Positions 1 to 5,812 of a stretch of DNA of 5,829 nt are shown in pieces (within the stretch, counting starts at the first letter, position 1; every line of letters begins with the position of its first letter). The translations under genes and the position numbers were made by a program. The stretch is from Streptomyces violaceus (GTDB taxonomy: Bacteria; Actinomycetota; Actinomycetes; Streptomycetales; Streptomycetaceae): assembly GCA_000715635.1 (NCBI GenBank), contig KL569165.1, forward strand, positions 800 through 6,628, written 5' to 3'. The notes under the pieces are model-generated. The model worked only from the letters and a program-made list of their open reading frames with translations, was not told the origin of the DNA and did no database searches.

Positions 1-381
1 GAGCCGGTCCCGTACGCGGCGCTCACCCGTGCCCGGACGGCCGCGGCACTGCACCGCACCGAGTGGCGGCTACGCAACGTCGCCCCGCCCTCCTCGGGAC
101 CCGGAGGCCCCCGCTTCCGCCCGGACCGCACCTCCTGGCCCGATGTCCGCACCCATGCCTTCGCCGCCCGCCCCGTCGCCCCGCACACCGCCGACGAGCA
201 GCTCGCCGCCGGGGACGCCGCAGCCGCGCTCGCCCGGTACGCCGACCAGCTGGCCACCGATCCCGCCGAACCGCACGCCCTGGCCGGCTGGATCGTCGCG
301 CGCTCCGTGCTCGCCCCGGGGCGGACGACCCGGCGGATGGTGGCCCGGCCGGAACTGCTCCAGCCGCTGCCCAGCGGATGA
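1..381 (+). CDS. C-terminal fragment of an uncharacterised protein, possibly HEXXH-motif family (5' end missing)
   Basis: The frame is open from the first base of the window and ends at TGA 379-381, giving 126 residues with no start in view. The fragment opens with EPVPYAALTRARTAAALHRT, continues through a Pro/Arg-rich linker, and ends in an Ala-rich helical stretch (about residues 66-110, including AAGDAAAALARYADQLATDP) that resembles one TPR-like helical hairpin. Strong third-position GC supports this frame over the other open frames here. The pattern of an arginine-rich helix, a TPR-like unit and a closing 'ARPELLQPL' reminds me of the tails of actinobacterial HEXXH-motif putative peptide-modification proteins. 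No HEXXH motif lies inside the fragment, so this is a weak guess from memory. It points toward arcA, with 93 bp between the stop and the arcA start, so co-transcription is possible. Confidence 0.7.
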   Translation, partial: EPVPYAALTRARTAAALHRTEWRLRNVAPPSSGPGGPRFRPDRTSWPDVRTHAFAARPVAPHTADEQLAAGDAAAALARYADQLATDPAEPHALAGWIVARSVLAPGRTTRRMVARPELLQPLPSG

Positions 382-419
382 CCGTGCTGGTTGTCGTCAC
401 GGAGACACAAACAAGAGTT

Positions 420-456
420 CGCGGAAACGCGCGAGCAGCGCGTCAACGGGCGCTGC
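420..456 (+). promoter_or_regulatory. arcA leader with overlapping, mutually exclusive hairpins
   Basis: Three stems can be drawn in the 93-bp gap before arcA: CGCG-GAAA-CGCG (420-431, a GNRA-type tetraloop), ACGCGC-GAGCA-GCGCGT (427-443), and GCAGCG (435-440) with CGCTGC (451-456). The first two share 427-431 and the last two share 435-440, so neighbouring stems cannot form together. The last stem ends 8 nt before the possible Shine-Dalgarno AGGA. In GC-rich DNA such stems arise by chance, so a regulatory role is only a possibility. Confidence 0.25.
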
Positions 457-463
457 GATGGTC

Positions 464-473
464 AGGATGGAGG
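464..473 (+). promoter_or_regulatory. Ribosome binding site of arcA
   Basis: AGGA at 464-467 lies 7 nt before ATG 475, which is good spacing. A better-looking GGAGG at 469-473 is only 1 nt from the ATG and so is badly placed. Ribosome contact probably uses the first of these. This site supports ATG 475 rather than the in-frame TTG 391 upstream. Confidence 0.6.
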
Positions 474-474
474 C

Positions 475-1698
475 ATGGCATACCACGTCAACTCCGAGGC
501 CGGGCGGCTGCGCCGCGTCATCCTGCACCGGCCCGATCTCGAGCTCAAAAGGCTCACCCCCAGCAACAAGACCTCGCTGCTCTTCGACGACGTGCTGTGG
601 GTGCGCAGGGCCCGCGCCGAGCACGACGGATTCGCCGACGTGCTGCGCGACCGGGGCGTCGCCGTCCACCTCTTCGGTGATCTCCTGGCCGAGACCCTTC
701 AGGTCCCGGCGGCCAGAACCCTCGTCCTGGACCGGGTCTTCGACGAGAAGGAGTACGGCCCCCTGGCCACCGACCACCTGAGAGCCGCCTTCGAGAACCT
801 GCCCGCGCGGGAACTGGCCGAGCTCCTGGTCGGCGGCATGACGAAACGCGAGTTCCTGGACGGGCACCCGGAGCCGACCTCGGTGCGCTTCCACGTCATG
901 GAGCTGGACGACTTCCTGCTGGACCCCCTGCCCAACCACCTCTTCACCCGCGACACCTCCGCCTGGATCTACGACGGCGTCTCCATCAACGCCATGCGCT
1001 GGCCCGCCCGGCAGCGCGAGACCGTGCACTTCGAGGCGATCTACCGGCATCACCCGCTGTTCCGGGACGAGACCTTCCACGTGTGGTCCGAGGGACAGGC
1101 CGACTACCCGTCGACCATCGAGGGCGGGGACGTGCTGGTCATCGGCAACGGGGCCGTCCTCATCGGTATGAGTGAGCGCACCACACCGCAGGCCGTCGAA
1201 ATGCTGGCGCACAAGCTGTTCGAGGCCGGTTCCGCCGAGACGATCGTGGCCCTCGACATGCCCAAGCGGCGGGCCTTCATGCACCTCGACACCGTGATGA
1301 CGATGGTCGACGGCGACACCTTCACCCAGTACGCGGGCCTCGGCATGCTCCGCTCGTACACCATCGAGCCGGGCGTCGGCGAGAAGGAGCTGAAGGTCAC
1401 CGACCATCCGGCGGAGCACATGCACCGCGCGATCGCCGCCGCGCTCGGCCTGAACGAGATCCGGGTGCTGACCGCCACCCAGGACGTGCACGCCGCCGAG
1501 CGCGAGCAGTGGGACGACGGCTGCAACGTGCTGGCCGTCGAACCGGGCGTCGTGGTCGCCTATGAACGGAACGCCACCACCAACACCCACCTGCGCAAAC
1601 AGGGCATCGAGGTGATAGAGATCCCGGGCAGCGAGCTGGGGCGGGGCAGGGGCGGGCCACGCTGCATGAGCTGTCCCGTCGAAAGGGGGCCCGTATAG
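475..1698 (+). CDS. arcA: Arginine deiminase
   Basis: This cytoplasmic enzyme hydrolyses L-arginine to L-citrulline and ammonia, the first step of the arginine deiminase pathway. The protein is 407 residues, normal for the family. The catalytic set is complete: FTRD (D160), EGGD (E216-D219), HLDT (H270, D272) and the nucleophile C397 in GGPRCMSCP near the C-terminus. These correspond to D166, E224, H278, D280 and C406 of the Pseudomonas enzyme as I recall them. The N-terminus [20 protein letters not shown] begins where family members begin, which with the AGGA site fixes ATG 475. An in-frame TTG at 391 would add 28 atypical residues. It is followed by argF after 61 bp on the same strand, the usual arc pairing. 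Carbamate kinase (arcC) and antiporter (arcD) genes are not in the window. The identification is secure; what controls the gene is not visible. Confidence 0.97.
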   Translation: MAYHVNSEAGRLRRVILHRPDLELKRLTPSNKTSLLFDDVLWVRRARAEHDGFADVLRDRGVAVHLFGDLLAETLQVPAARTLVLDRVFDEKEYGPLATDHLRAAFENLPARELAELLVGGMTKREFLDGHPEPTSVRFHVMELDDFLLDPLPNHLFTRDTSAWIYDGVSINAMRWPARQRETVHFEAIYRHHPLFRDETFHVWSEGQADYPSTIEGGDVLVIGNGAVLIGMSERTTPQAVEMLAHKLFEAGSAETIVALDMPKRRAFMHLDTVMTMVDGDTFTQYAGLGMLRSYTIEPGVGEKELKVTDHPAEHMHRAIAAALGLNEIRVLTATQDVHAAEREQWDDGCNVLAVEPGVVVAYERNATTNTHLRKQGIEVIEIPGSELGRGRGGPRCMSCPVERGPV

Positions 1699-1719
1699 AC
1701 ATGCTGAGCTTCGTATAGT
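1692..1719 (+). promoter_or_regulatory. AT-rich argF upstream element: 20-bp-period direct repeat and possible -10 box
   Basis: CGTATAG occurs at 1692-1698, covering the arcA stop, and again at 1712-1718, exactly 20 bp later (about two helical turns). The second copy contains TATAGT (1714-1719), which fits a TAnnnT -10 box. No good -35 hexamer lies 16-18 bp upstream: TAGACA at 1696-1701 is only 12 bp away. The stretch is clearly AT-richer than its surroundings. It may be an argF promoter and/or a regulator site. It does not match an ARG box well. Confidence 0.35.
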
Positions 1720-1748
1720 ATTCCAGGAGTCTGTGTCCCCGTATCCCT

Positions 1749-1752
1749 GGAG
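1749..1752 (+). promoter_or_regulatory. Ribosome binding site of argF (decides the start)
   Basis: GGAG lies 7 nt before ATG 1760. A second, stronger AGGAG (1725-1729) is 3 nt before an in-frame GTG (1733), which is tight spacing. I prefer ATG 1760 because [20 protein letters not shown] is the usual actinobacterial start of this enzyme as I recall it. Confidence 0.55.
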
Positions 1753-1759
1753 CGCCCCC

Positions 1760-2767
1760 ATGGCGACAGCCCCGAGCGCCCTCGCCGGCCGCCACTTCCT
1801 CAAGGAGCTGGACTTCACCGAGGAGGAGTTCCGCGGTCTGGTCGAGCTGGCCGCCGAGCTGAAGGCCGCCAAGAAGGCCGGGACCGAGACCCAGTACCTG
1901 CGGGGCCGGAACATCGCGCTGATCTTCGAGAAGACCTCCACCCGCACCCGCTGCGCGTTCGAGGTCGCGGCCGCCGACCAGGGGGCCTCGACCACGTACC
2001 TCGATCCGTCCGGCTCGCAGATCGGTCACAAGGAGTCGGTCAGGGACACCGCGCGGGTGCTGGGCCGGATGTACGACGGGATCGAGTACCGGGGCGACAG
2101 CCAGCAGAAGGTCGAGGAGCTGGCGGCGCACGCCGGTGTGCCCGTCTTCAACGGCCTCACCGACGACTGGCACCCCACCCAGATGCTGGCCGACGTGCTG
2201 ACCATGACGGAGCACTGCGCCAAGCCGCTGAACGAGATCTCCTTCGCCTACCTGGGCGACGCCCGTTTCAACATGGGCAACTCCTACCTGGTCACCGGCG
2301 CCCTGCTTGGCATGGACGTGCGTCTGGTCGCGCCGAAGGCCTACTGGCCGGCCGAGGAGGTCGTCGACCGGGCCCGCGCGCTCGCCGAGAGCAGCGGTGC
2401 CCGGATCACGCTCACCGAGACCCTGGACGACGGCGTCCGTGGTGCCGACTTCGTCGCCACGGACGTCTGGGTCTCCATGGGCGAGCCGAAGGAGGTCTGG
2501 GACGAGCGCATCACCGCCCTCGGCCCGTACGCCGTGACCATGGACGTCCTGCGCGCCACCGGCAACCCGGACGTGAGGTTCCTGCACTGCCTGCCCGCCT
2601 TCCACGACCTGGGCACCAAGGTCGGCCGCGAGATCCACGCGTCGCACGGACTGGCGCACCTCGAGGTGTCCGACGAGGTCTTCGAGTCGGCCCACTCGGT
2701 GGTCTTCGACGAGGCGGAGAACCGGATGCACACCATCAAGGCGGTCCTGGTCGCGACCCTGGCCTGA
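1760..2767 (+). CDS. argF: Ornithine carbamoyltransferase
   Basis: This enzyme catalyses ornithine + carbamoyl phosphate to citrulline + phosphate; the catabolic (arcB) role runs the reverse. The 335-residue length is normal. All motifs are present: the carbamoyl-phosphate site STRTR (60-64), HPTQ (138-141), [10 protein letters not shown] (166-175, keeping the second Asn, N171, while the first of the usual pair is F170), the ornithine loop D235 and SMG (239-241), and HCLP with catalytic C277. The C-terminus [15 protein letters not shown] resembles E. coli ArgF. The gene follows arcA by 61 bp. An in-frame GTG at 1733 would add 9 residues. Sequence alone cannot tell a biosynthetic from a catabolic role. 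Streptomyces may use an arcA-linked gene as the main biosynthetic copy, so I use argF, with arcB as the alternative. Its stop lies 7 bp from the end of the convergent gene. Confidence 0.96.
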   Translation: MATAPSALAGRHFLKELDFTEEEFRGLVELAAELKAAKKAGTETQYLRGRNIALIFEKTSTRTRCAFEVAAADQGASTTYLDPSGSQIGHKESVRDTARVLGRMYDGIEYRGDSQQKVEELAAHAGVPVFNGLTDDWHPTQMLADVLTMTEHCAKPLNEISFAYLGDARFNMGNSYLVTGALLGMDVRLVAPKAYWPAEEVVDRARALAESSGARITLTETLDDGVRGADFVATDVWVSMGEPKEVWDERITALGPYAVTMDVLRATGNPDVRFLHCLPAFHDLGTKVGREIHASHGLAHLEVSDEVFESAHSVVFDEAENRMHTIKAVLVATLA

Positions 2768-2774
2768 ACAGGCC
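2761..2774. terminator. Short symmetric hairpin between convergent argF and the ATP-binding gene
   Basis: GGCCT-GAAC-AGGCC is a perfect 5-bp stem with a 4-nt loop. It overlaps the argF TGA (2765-2767) and abuts the TAA of the minus-strand gene (2775-2777). Being symmetric, it could serve both strands. There is no U-tract (only two T's follow on the plus strand), so it is at best a weak actinobacterial-style terminator. Confidence 0.3.
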
Positions 2775-3242
2775 TTACGCTGACCGGCGCCGCTGAGCCG
2801 GTACCGCGGACAGCCTGAACCAGACAGCCTTGCCCGACTCGGTCGGCCGGTGCCCGCACGACGAACTCAGGGTGCGGATCAGCAGCAGCCCGCGCCCGTG
2901 CTCCTGCCAGGGGTCGGGCGGCCCGCCGGCCGGGCGGGTGAGATCGCCGGGCGGTGCCGGGTCGGTGTCGTGCACCTCGACCTGACATCCCGACGGCATC
3001 AGCTCCACCACCAGCTCTATCGGTGCCTCACCGGTGGTGTGCTCCACCGCGTTGGCCACCAGCTCCGCCGTGAGCAGCTCCGCGGTGTCGCAGTCGGCCC
3101 CGTACTCCAGCTCGGCCAGCGCCGTACGGACCAGGGCACGGGCCACGGGCACGGCCGCGACGGTGTGCGGCAGCGCGATGCGCCAAGAGGCGGGGGCTGA
3201 GGGGAGTTCGTACAAGGCGGGTCCGTTCATGGAGCAGGACAT
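2775..3242 (-). CDS. RsbW-like ATP-binding regulatory protein (HATPase_c_2 family)
   Basis: This is a small (155 aa), single-domain, GHKL-fold ATPase of the anti-sigma-factor/serine-kinase type that is abundant in Streptomyces. Visible motifs are the N box ELVANAVEH (E60, N64), the G1 box with HDTDP (D92, D94), and the G2 segment HGRGLLLIRTLSSSCG (115-130) followed by the family-typical RPTESGKAVWFRL. There is no transmembrane segment, PAS, GAF or phosphatase domain, so it is a stand-alone soluble protein. Family members usually bind and inhibit a sigma factor or phosphorylate an anti-anti-sigma factor, but no such partner gene is adjacent and the target is unknown. The start is uncertain: ATG 3242 and ATG 3230 (4 codons later) both have poor Shine-Dalgarno spacing. 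I use the longer form. The gene is convergent with argF and divergent from the crotonase gene. Confidence 0.9.
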   Translation of the reverse strand: MSCSMNGPALYELPSAPASWRIALPHTVAAVPVARALVRTALAELEYGADCDTAELLTAELVANAVEHTTGEAPIELVVELMPSGCQVEVHDTDPAPPGDLTRPAGGPPDPWQEHGRGLLLIRTLSSSCGHRPTESGKAVWFRLSAVPAQRRRSA

Positions 3243-3248
3243 CCTGCT
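3233..3248. promoter_or_regulatory. Inverted repeat over the start of the ATP-binding protein gene
   Basis: AGCAGGA-CA-TCCTGCT is a perfect 7-bp inverted repeat. It covers start codon 3242 and the AGGA that would serve start codon 3230. As DNA it could be an operator. As RNA the loop is too small for the full stem, but a shorter version would hide the initiation site. The function is unknown. Confidence 0.3.
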
Positions 3249-3296
3249 TTCAACCTGATGAATGGTACGGCGCCGCTCTTCAGAGGCGTCCGAGGG

Positions 3297-3335
3297 GCCG
3301 TCGCCGGGGGCGCCTTCGCCCCCTTGCCGGACGGC
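3297..3335. repeat. Two-part GC-rich hairpin
   Basis: The outer arms GCCGTC (3297-3302) and GACGGC (3330-3335) pair perfectly, as do the inner arms GGGGGCG (3306-3312) and CGCCCCC (3317-3323) around a CCTT loop, separated by an asymmetric internal loop. Thirteen base pairs in 39 nt is the strongest structure in the window. It lies 55-93 bp upstream of the minus-strand gene, with no U-tract. It could be a terminator against read-through between the divergent units, or a leader structure. Confidence 0.5.
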
Positions 3336-3349
3336 TTACCCAGGTGAAC

Positions 3350-3366
3350 GCGGTGCCGCGCACCGC
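3350..3366. repeat. Hairpin GCGGTGC-CGC-GCACCGC
   Basis: This is a perfect 7-bp inverted repeat with a 3-nt centre, giving 17 bp in all. The compact symmetric form fits either a small hairpin or a dimeric repressor site. It has no adjacent U-tract and no promoter overlap that I can see. Confidence 0.4.
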
Positions 3367-3464
3367 TGCTCCCGCCGTTACGCCGGTGTGGATGATCTGT
3401 GACGGATGTAACCGGCCCGGGTCACCCCGGATCCACAGAAGTCCTACCCGAACGGTCTATCGCG

Positions 3465-3492
3465 CACTCATGACGACAGTCACGGATGAGTG
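3465..3492. promoter_or_regulatory. Operator-like dyad overlapping the crotonase promoter
   Basis: CACTCAT (3465-3471) and ATGAGTG (3486-3492) are perfect inverted arms with a 14-bp centre. Their midpoints are 21 bp apart, two helical turns. The right arm continues as ATAG, and CTAT also occurs just left of the left arm, offset by four bases. The left arm overlaps the proposed -35 and the right arm ends 1 bp before the proposed -10. This is the expected position for a repressor such as a TetR-type regulator. No regulator gene is in view. Confidence 0.45.
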
Positions 3493-3499
3493 ATAGCTT
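3470..3499 (+). promoter_or_regulatory. Candidate housekeeping-type promoter for the crotonase-hydroxylase unit
   Basis: ATGACG (3470-3475) matches the Streptomyces -35 consensus TTGACR at five of six positions. TAGCTT (3494-3499) fits the TAnnnT -10 pattern. The spacer is 18 bp. Transcription would begin near 3506, giving a leader of about 44 nt before ATG 3550. Confidence 0.5.
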
Positions 3500-3534
3500 C
3501 GTGGGGTAGAGCTCAGTGAGACAGTGCCCGCCCG

Positions 3535-3540
3535 AGGAGG
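3535..3540 (+). promoter_or_regulatory. Strong ribosome binding site of the crotonase gene
   Basis: AGGAGG is a full-consensus Shine-Dalgarno sequence 9 nt before ATG 3550. It fixes that start and suggests efficient translation. Confidence 0.85.
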
Positions 3541-3549
3541 CCGCACGTC

Positions 3550-4377
3550 ATGAGTCCCTTCACCGGCTCCGCCGCCCGCACCCCCCGCTGGGAGCACCTG
3601 CGCGTCGATCTCACCGACGGCGTCGCCACCGTCACCCTGGCCCGCCCCGAGAAGCTCAACGCGCTCACCTTCGGCGCGTACGCCGACCTGCGCGACCTGC
3701 TCGCGGAGCTGTCCCGGGAGCGGTCCGTACGGGCCCTGGTGCTGGCCGGCGAGGGACGCGGCTTCTGCTCCGGCGGCGACGTCGACGAGATCATCGGCGC
3801 CACGCTCGGCATGGACACCGCCCGGCTCCTGGACTTCAACCGCATGACCGGCCAGGTGGTGCGCGCCATCCGGGAGTGCCCCTTCCCGGTGATCGCGGCG
3901 GTGCACGGAGTGGCGGCCGGCGCCGGAGCGGTGCTCGCCCTGGCGGCGGACTTCCGCGTCGCCGACCCCTCGGCCCGCTTCGCCTTCCTCTTCACCCGGG
4001 TCGGCCTGTCCGGCGGCGACATGGGCGCGGCCTACCTCCTGCCCAGGGTCGTGGGCCTGGGCCACGCGACCCGCCTCCTGATGCTGGGCGACCCGGTCCG
4101 GGCCCGTGAGGCCGAGCGCATCGGCCTGATCAGCGAACTGACGGAGGAGGGCGGAGCCGACGAGGCCGCACAACAACTGGCCCACCGCCTGGCGGACGGC
4201 CCGGCCCTGGCCTTCGCCCAGACGAAAGCCCTCCTCACGGCCGAGCTGGACATGCCCCTGGCGGCCTCCGTGGAACTGGATGCCTCCACTCAGGCTCTCC
4301 TGATGACAGGAGAGGACTACGCGGAGTTCCACGCCGCTTTCACGGAGAAGCGCCCTCCGAAATGGAGCGGACGGTGA
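3550..4377 (+). CDS. Enoyl-CoA hydratase/isomerase (crotonase) superfamily protein, atypical active site
   Basis: This 275-residue protein has the crotonase fold layout: a start near [17 protein letters not shown] (23-39), the first oxyanion-hole segment [12 protein letters not shown] (69-80), and the second segment [20 protein letters not shown] (117-136). Both catalytic glutamates of classical hydratases appear replaced: by my alignment Glu144 of rat hydratase falls at V128 and Glu164 at F148. An Asp (D157) in [15 protein letters not shown] aligns, counting back from the conserved LPR, with the catalytic Asp of isomerases such as PaaG and dienoyl-CoA isomerase. An isomerase or another CoA-dependent ring reaction is therefore more likely than simple hydration. 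The stop overlaps the GTG start of the next gene by 4 bp (GTGA), implying translational coupling. The partner is an aromatic-CoA hydroxylase/reductase, so the substrate is probably a CoA thioester from aromatic-acid breakdown. The exact reaction is unknown. Confidence 0.93.
   Translation: MSPFTGSAARTPRWEHLRVDLTDGVATVTLARPEKLNALTFGAYADLRDLLAELSRERSVRALVLAGEGRGFCSGGDVDEIIGATLGMDTARLLDFNRMTGQVVRAIRECPFPVIAAVHGVAAGAGAVLALAADFRVADPSARFAFLFTRVGLSGGDMGAAYLLPRVVGLGHATRLLMLGDPVRAREAERIGLISELTEEGGADEAAQQLAHRLADGPALAFAQTKALLTAELDMPLAASVELDASTQALLMTGEDYAEFHAAFTEKRPPKWSGR
4364..4367 (+). promoter_or_regulatory. Ribosome binding site for the overlapping hydroxylase gene
   Basis: GGAG inside the 3' end of the crotonase gene sits 6 nt before GTG 4374. 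It supports the coupled start over the downstream GTG 4464, which has no purine-rich sequence ahead of it. Confidence 0.6.
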
Positions 4378-5812
4378 CTGCGCCATCCTCAGGGGCGCGG
4401 GGAACTGCGCGACCGGCCACAACCGGCCCGCACCCGCACCACGACACAAGCCACCCCCTGCGCGTGGCGATCATCGGCGGGGGCCCGGGAGGCCTGTACG
4501 CCGCAGCCCTCCTCAAACGCCTCGACCCCACCCGGGACATCACCGTCTGGGAACGCAACGCCCCCGACGACACCTTCGGCTTCGGCGTGGTCCTCTCCGA
4601 CGAAACCCTCGGCGGCATAGAACACGCCGACCCCCAGGTCTACGAGGCCCTCCAGAGGGACTTCGTGCGCTGGGACGACATCGACATCGTCCACCGCAGC
4701 ACCCGCCTCACCTCCGGAGGCCACGGTTTCGCCGCCCTCGGCCGCAAACGGCTCCTCGAAATCCTGCACACCCGCTGCCGCGAACTCGGGGTAGCCCTCC
4801 GCTTCCACACCGAGGCCCCGAAAGACCTCCCGCAGACCCACGACCTGGTCATCGCCGCGGACGGCATCCACAGCACCACCCGCGAGACCTACGCGGACGT
4901 CTTCCACCCCCAGGTCACCACCCACCGCTGCCGCTACATCTGGCTCGCCACCGACTTCCCCTTCGACTCCTTCCGCTTCGAGATCGCCGAAACCGAACAC
5001 GGCGTGATGCAGCTGCACGGCTACCCCTATGCGCCCGGCGCTTCCACCGTGATCATCGAGATGCGCGAGGAGGCCTGGCACGAGGCCGGCTTCGACGAGC
5101 TCGACGAAGCCGAGTCGATCGAACGCTGCGGCAAGATCTTCGCGGAAGCACTCCGCGGCCGCCCCCTGAAGTCCAACAACTCGGCGTGGACGAGCTTCCG
5201 CACGGTCGTCAACGACCGCTGGTCGCACGGCAACGTCGTCCTGCTCGGCGACGCCGCCCACACCGCCCACTTCTCCATCGGCTCCGGCACCAAGCTCGCC
5301 GTCGAGGACGCCCTGGCCCTGGCCGCCGGCCTGGAGGAGCGGGACTCGCTGGAGGAGGCCCTCGCCGCGTACGAGGCGGAGCGGCGGCCGGTGGTCGCCT
5401 CCACGCAGCGCGCGGCCCGCGCCAGTCTGGAGTGGTTCGAGAACCTCGGCCTGTACCTGGACCAGCCGCCCCGGCAGTTCGCCTTCAACCTGCTGACCCG
5501 CAGCCGCCGCGTCACCCACGACAACCTGCGACTGCGCGATGCGCGCTTCACGGAGGCGGTGGAGCGCGAGTTCGGCTGCCCGCCCGGCACGCCCCCGATG
5601 TTCACCCCGTTCCGGCTGCGCGGTCTGACCCTGCGCAACCGGGTCGTCGTCTCGCCCATGGACATGTACTCGGCGGTCGACGGCGTCCCCGGCGACTTCC
5701 ACCTCGTCCATCTGGGCGCGCGGGCGCTGGGCGGGGCCGGGCTGGTGATGACCGAGATGGTGTGCGTCAGCGAGGAGGGCCGGATCACGCCCGGCTGCGC
5801 CGGCCTCTACAC
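4374..5812 (+). CDS. Bifunctional aromatic-CoA hydroxylase/OYE-type reductase (salicylyl-CoA 5-hydroxylase type), 3' end missing
   Basis: The first 479 codons are present. Residues 31-42, [12 protein letters not shown], are the FAD Rossmann motif. AADGIHS (161-167) is the DG motif and LGDAAHT (291-297) the GD motif of flavin aromatic hydroxylases. From about residue 410 ([20 protein letters not shown] and on to [10 protein letters not shown], 452-460) an Old Yellow Enzyme-type FMN reductase domain begins. This N-to-C fusion is the architecture of salicylyl-CoA 5-hydroxylase (SdgC) and 2-aminobenzoyl-CoA monooxygenase/reductase, about 750-800 residues in full. It would hydroxylate, and possibly then reduce, an aromatic acyl-CoA using O2 and NAD(P)H; sequence cannot choose between salicylyl- and anthraniloyl-CoA. 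GTG 4374 overlaps the preceding stop. It gives a 30-residue low-complexity N-terminus encoded largely by an interspersed repeat. GTG 4464 is an alternative start. Codons after 5812 are adapter and must not be translated. Confidence 0.92.
4389..4438 (+). repeat. Streptomyces interspersed intergenic repeat
   Basis: The core GGGGCGCGGGGAACTGCGCG (4392-4411) followed by an ACCGGCC/ACCGGCC tandem (4412-4418 and 4422-4428) matches, from memory, a short GC-rich unit found many times between genes in Streptomyces genomes. CGCG arms (4396-4399 and 4408-4411) can form a small stem. Here it lies at the junction of two overlapping genes and, if GTG 4374 is used, is translated as part of the hydroxylase N-terminus. 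Confidence 0.6.

Larger units (their letters stand above)
3243..3549. other. Divergent intergenic region, about 307 bp, rich in inverted repeats
   Basis: No convincing gene lies here. The half nearest the ATP-binding gene holds a two-part hairpin (3297-3335) and a second hairpin (3350-3366). The middle holds a small stem, CCGGG-TCAC-CCCGG (3417-3430), nested inside a wide inverted repeat, TGTGGAT (3387-3393) and ATCCACA (3431-3437). The half nearest the crotonase gene holds a promoter and dyad (3465-3499) and a strong ribosome binding site. On the minus strand, TACCAT (plus-strand 3262-3267) is a possible -10 for the ATP-binding gene, without a good -35. Confidence 0.7.

Noticed and set aside
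391..474. TTG 391 as the arcA start (28 extra residues)
   Set aside because: The extension is Arg/Glu-rich and unlike the family N-terminus; ATG 475 has a usable ribosome binding site and the expected MAYHV start.
1711..1726. Possible ARG box in front of argF
   Set aside because: One half resembles ATTCA at four of five positions, but the other half matches poorly, so a dyad ArgR site is not supported.
397..1995. A 532-codon open frame on the minus strand across arcA and the start of argF
   Set aside because: It mirrors two enzymes with full active sites, its protein is low-complexity Gly/Val/Asp/His-rich, and it matches no family I know. Long antisense frames are normal in GC-rich DNA.
1397..2731. 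A 444-codon minus-strand open frame opposite argF
   Set aside because: It is an antisense shadow of a clearly real ornithine carbamoyltransferase, with no recognisable domains.
2783..2802. Inverted repeat ACCGGC...GCCGGT as a terminator
   Set aside because: It lies inside the 3' coding end of the minus-strand gene, has no T-tract, and 6-bp GC arms are common by chance here.
4389..5711. A 440-codon minus-strand open frame opposite the hydroxylase
   Set aside because: The plus frame carries the complete FAD motif set, while the minus frame has only Gly/Val/Glu-rich sequence.
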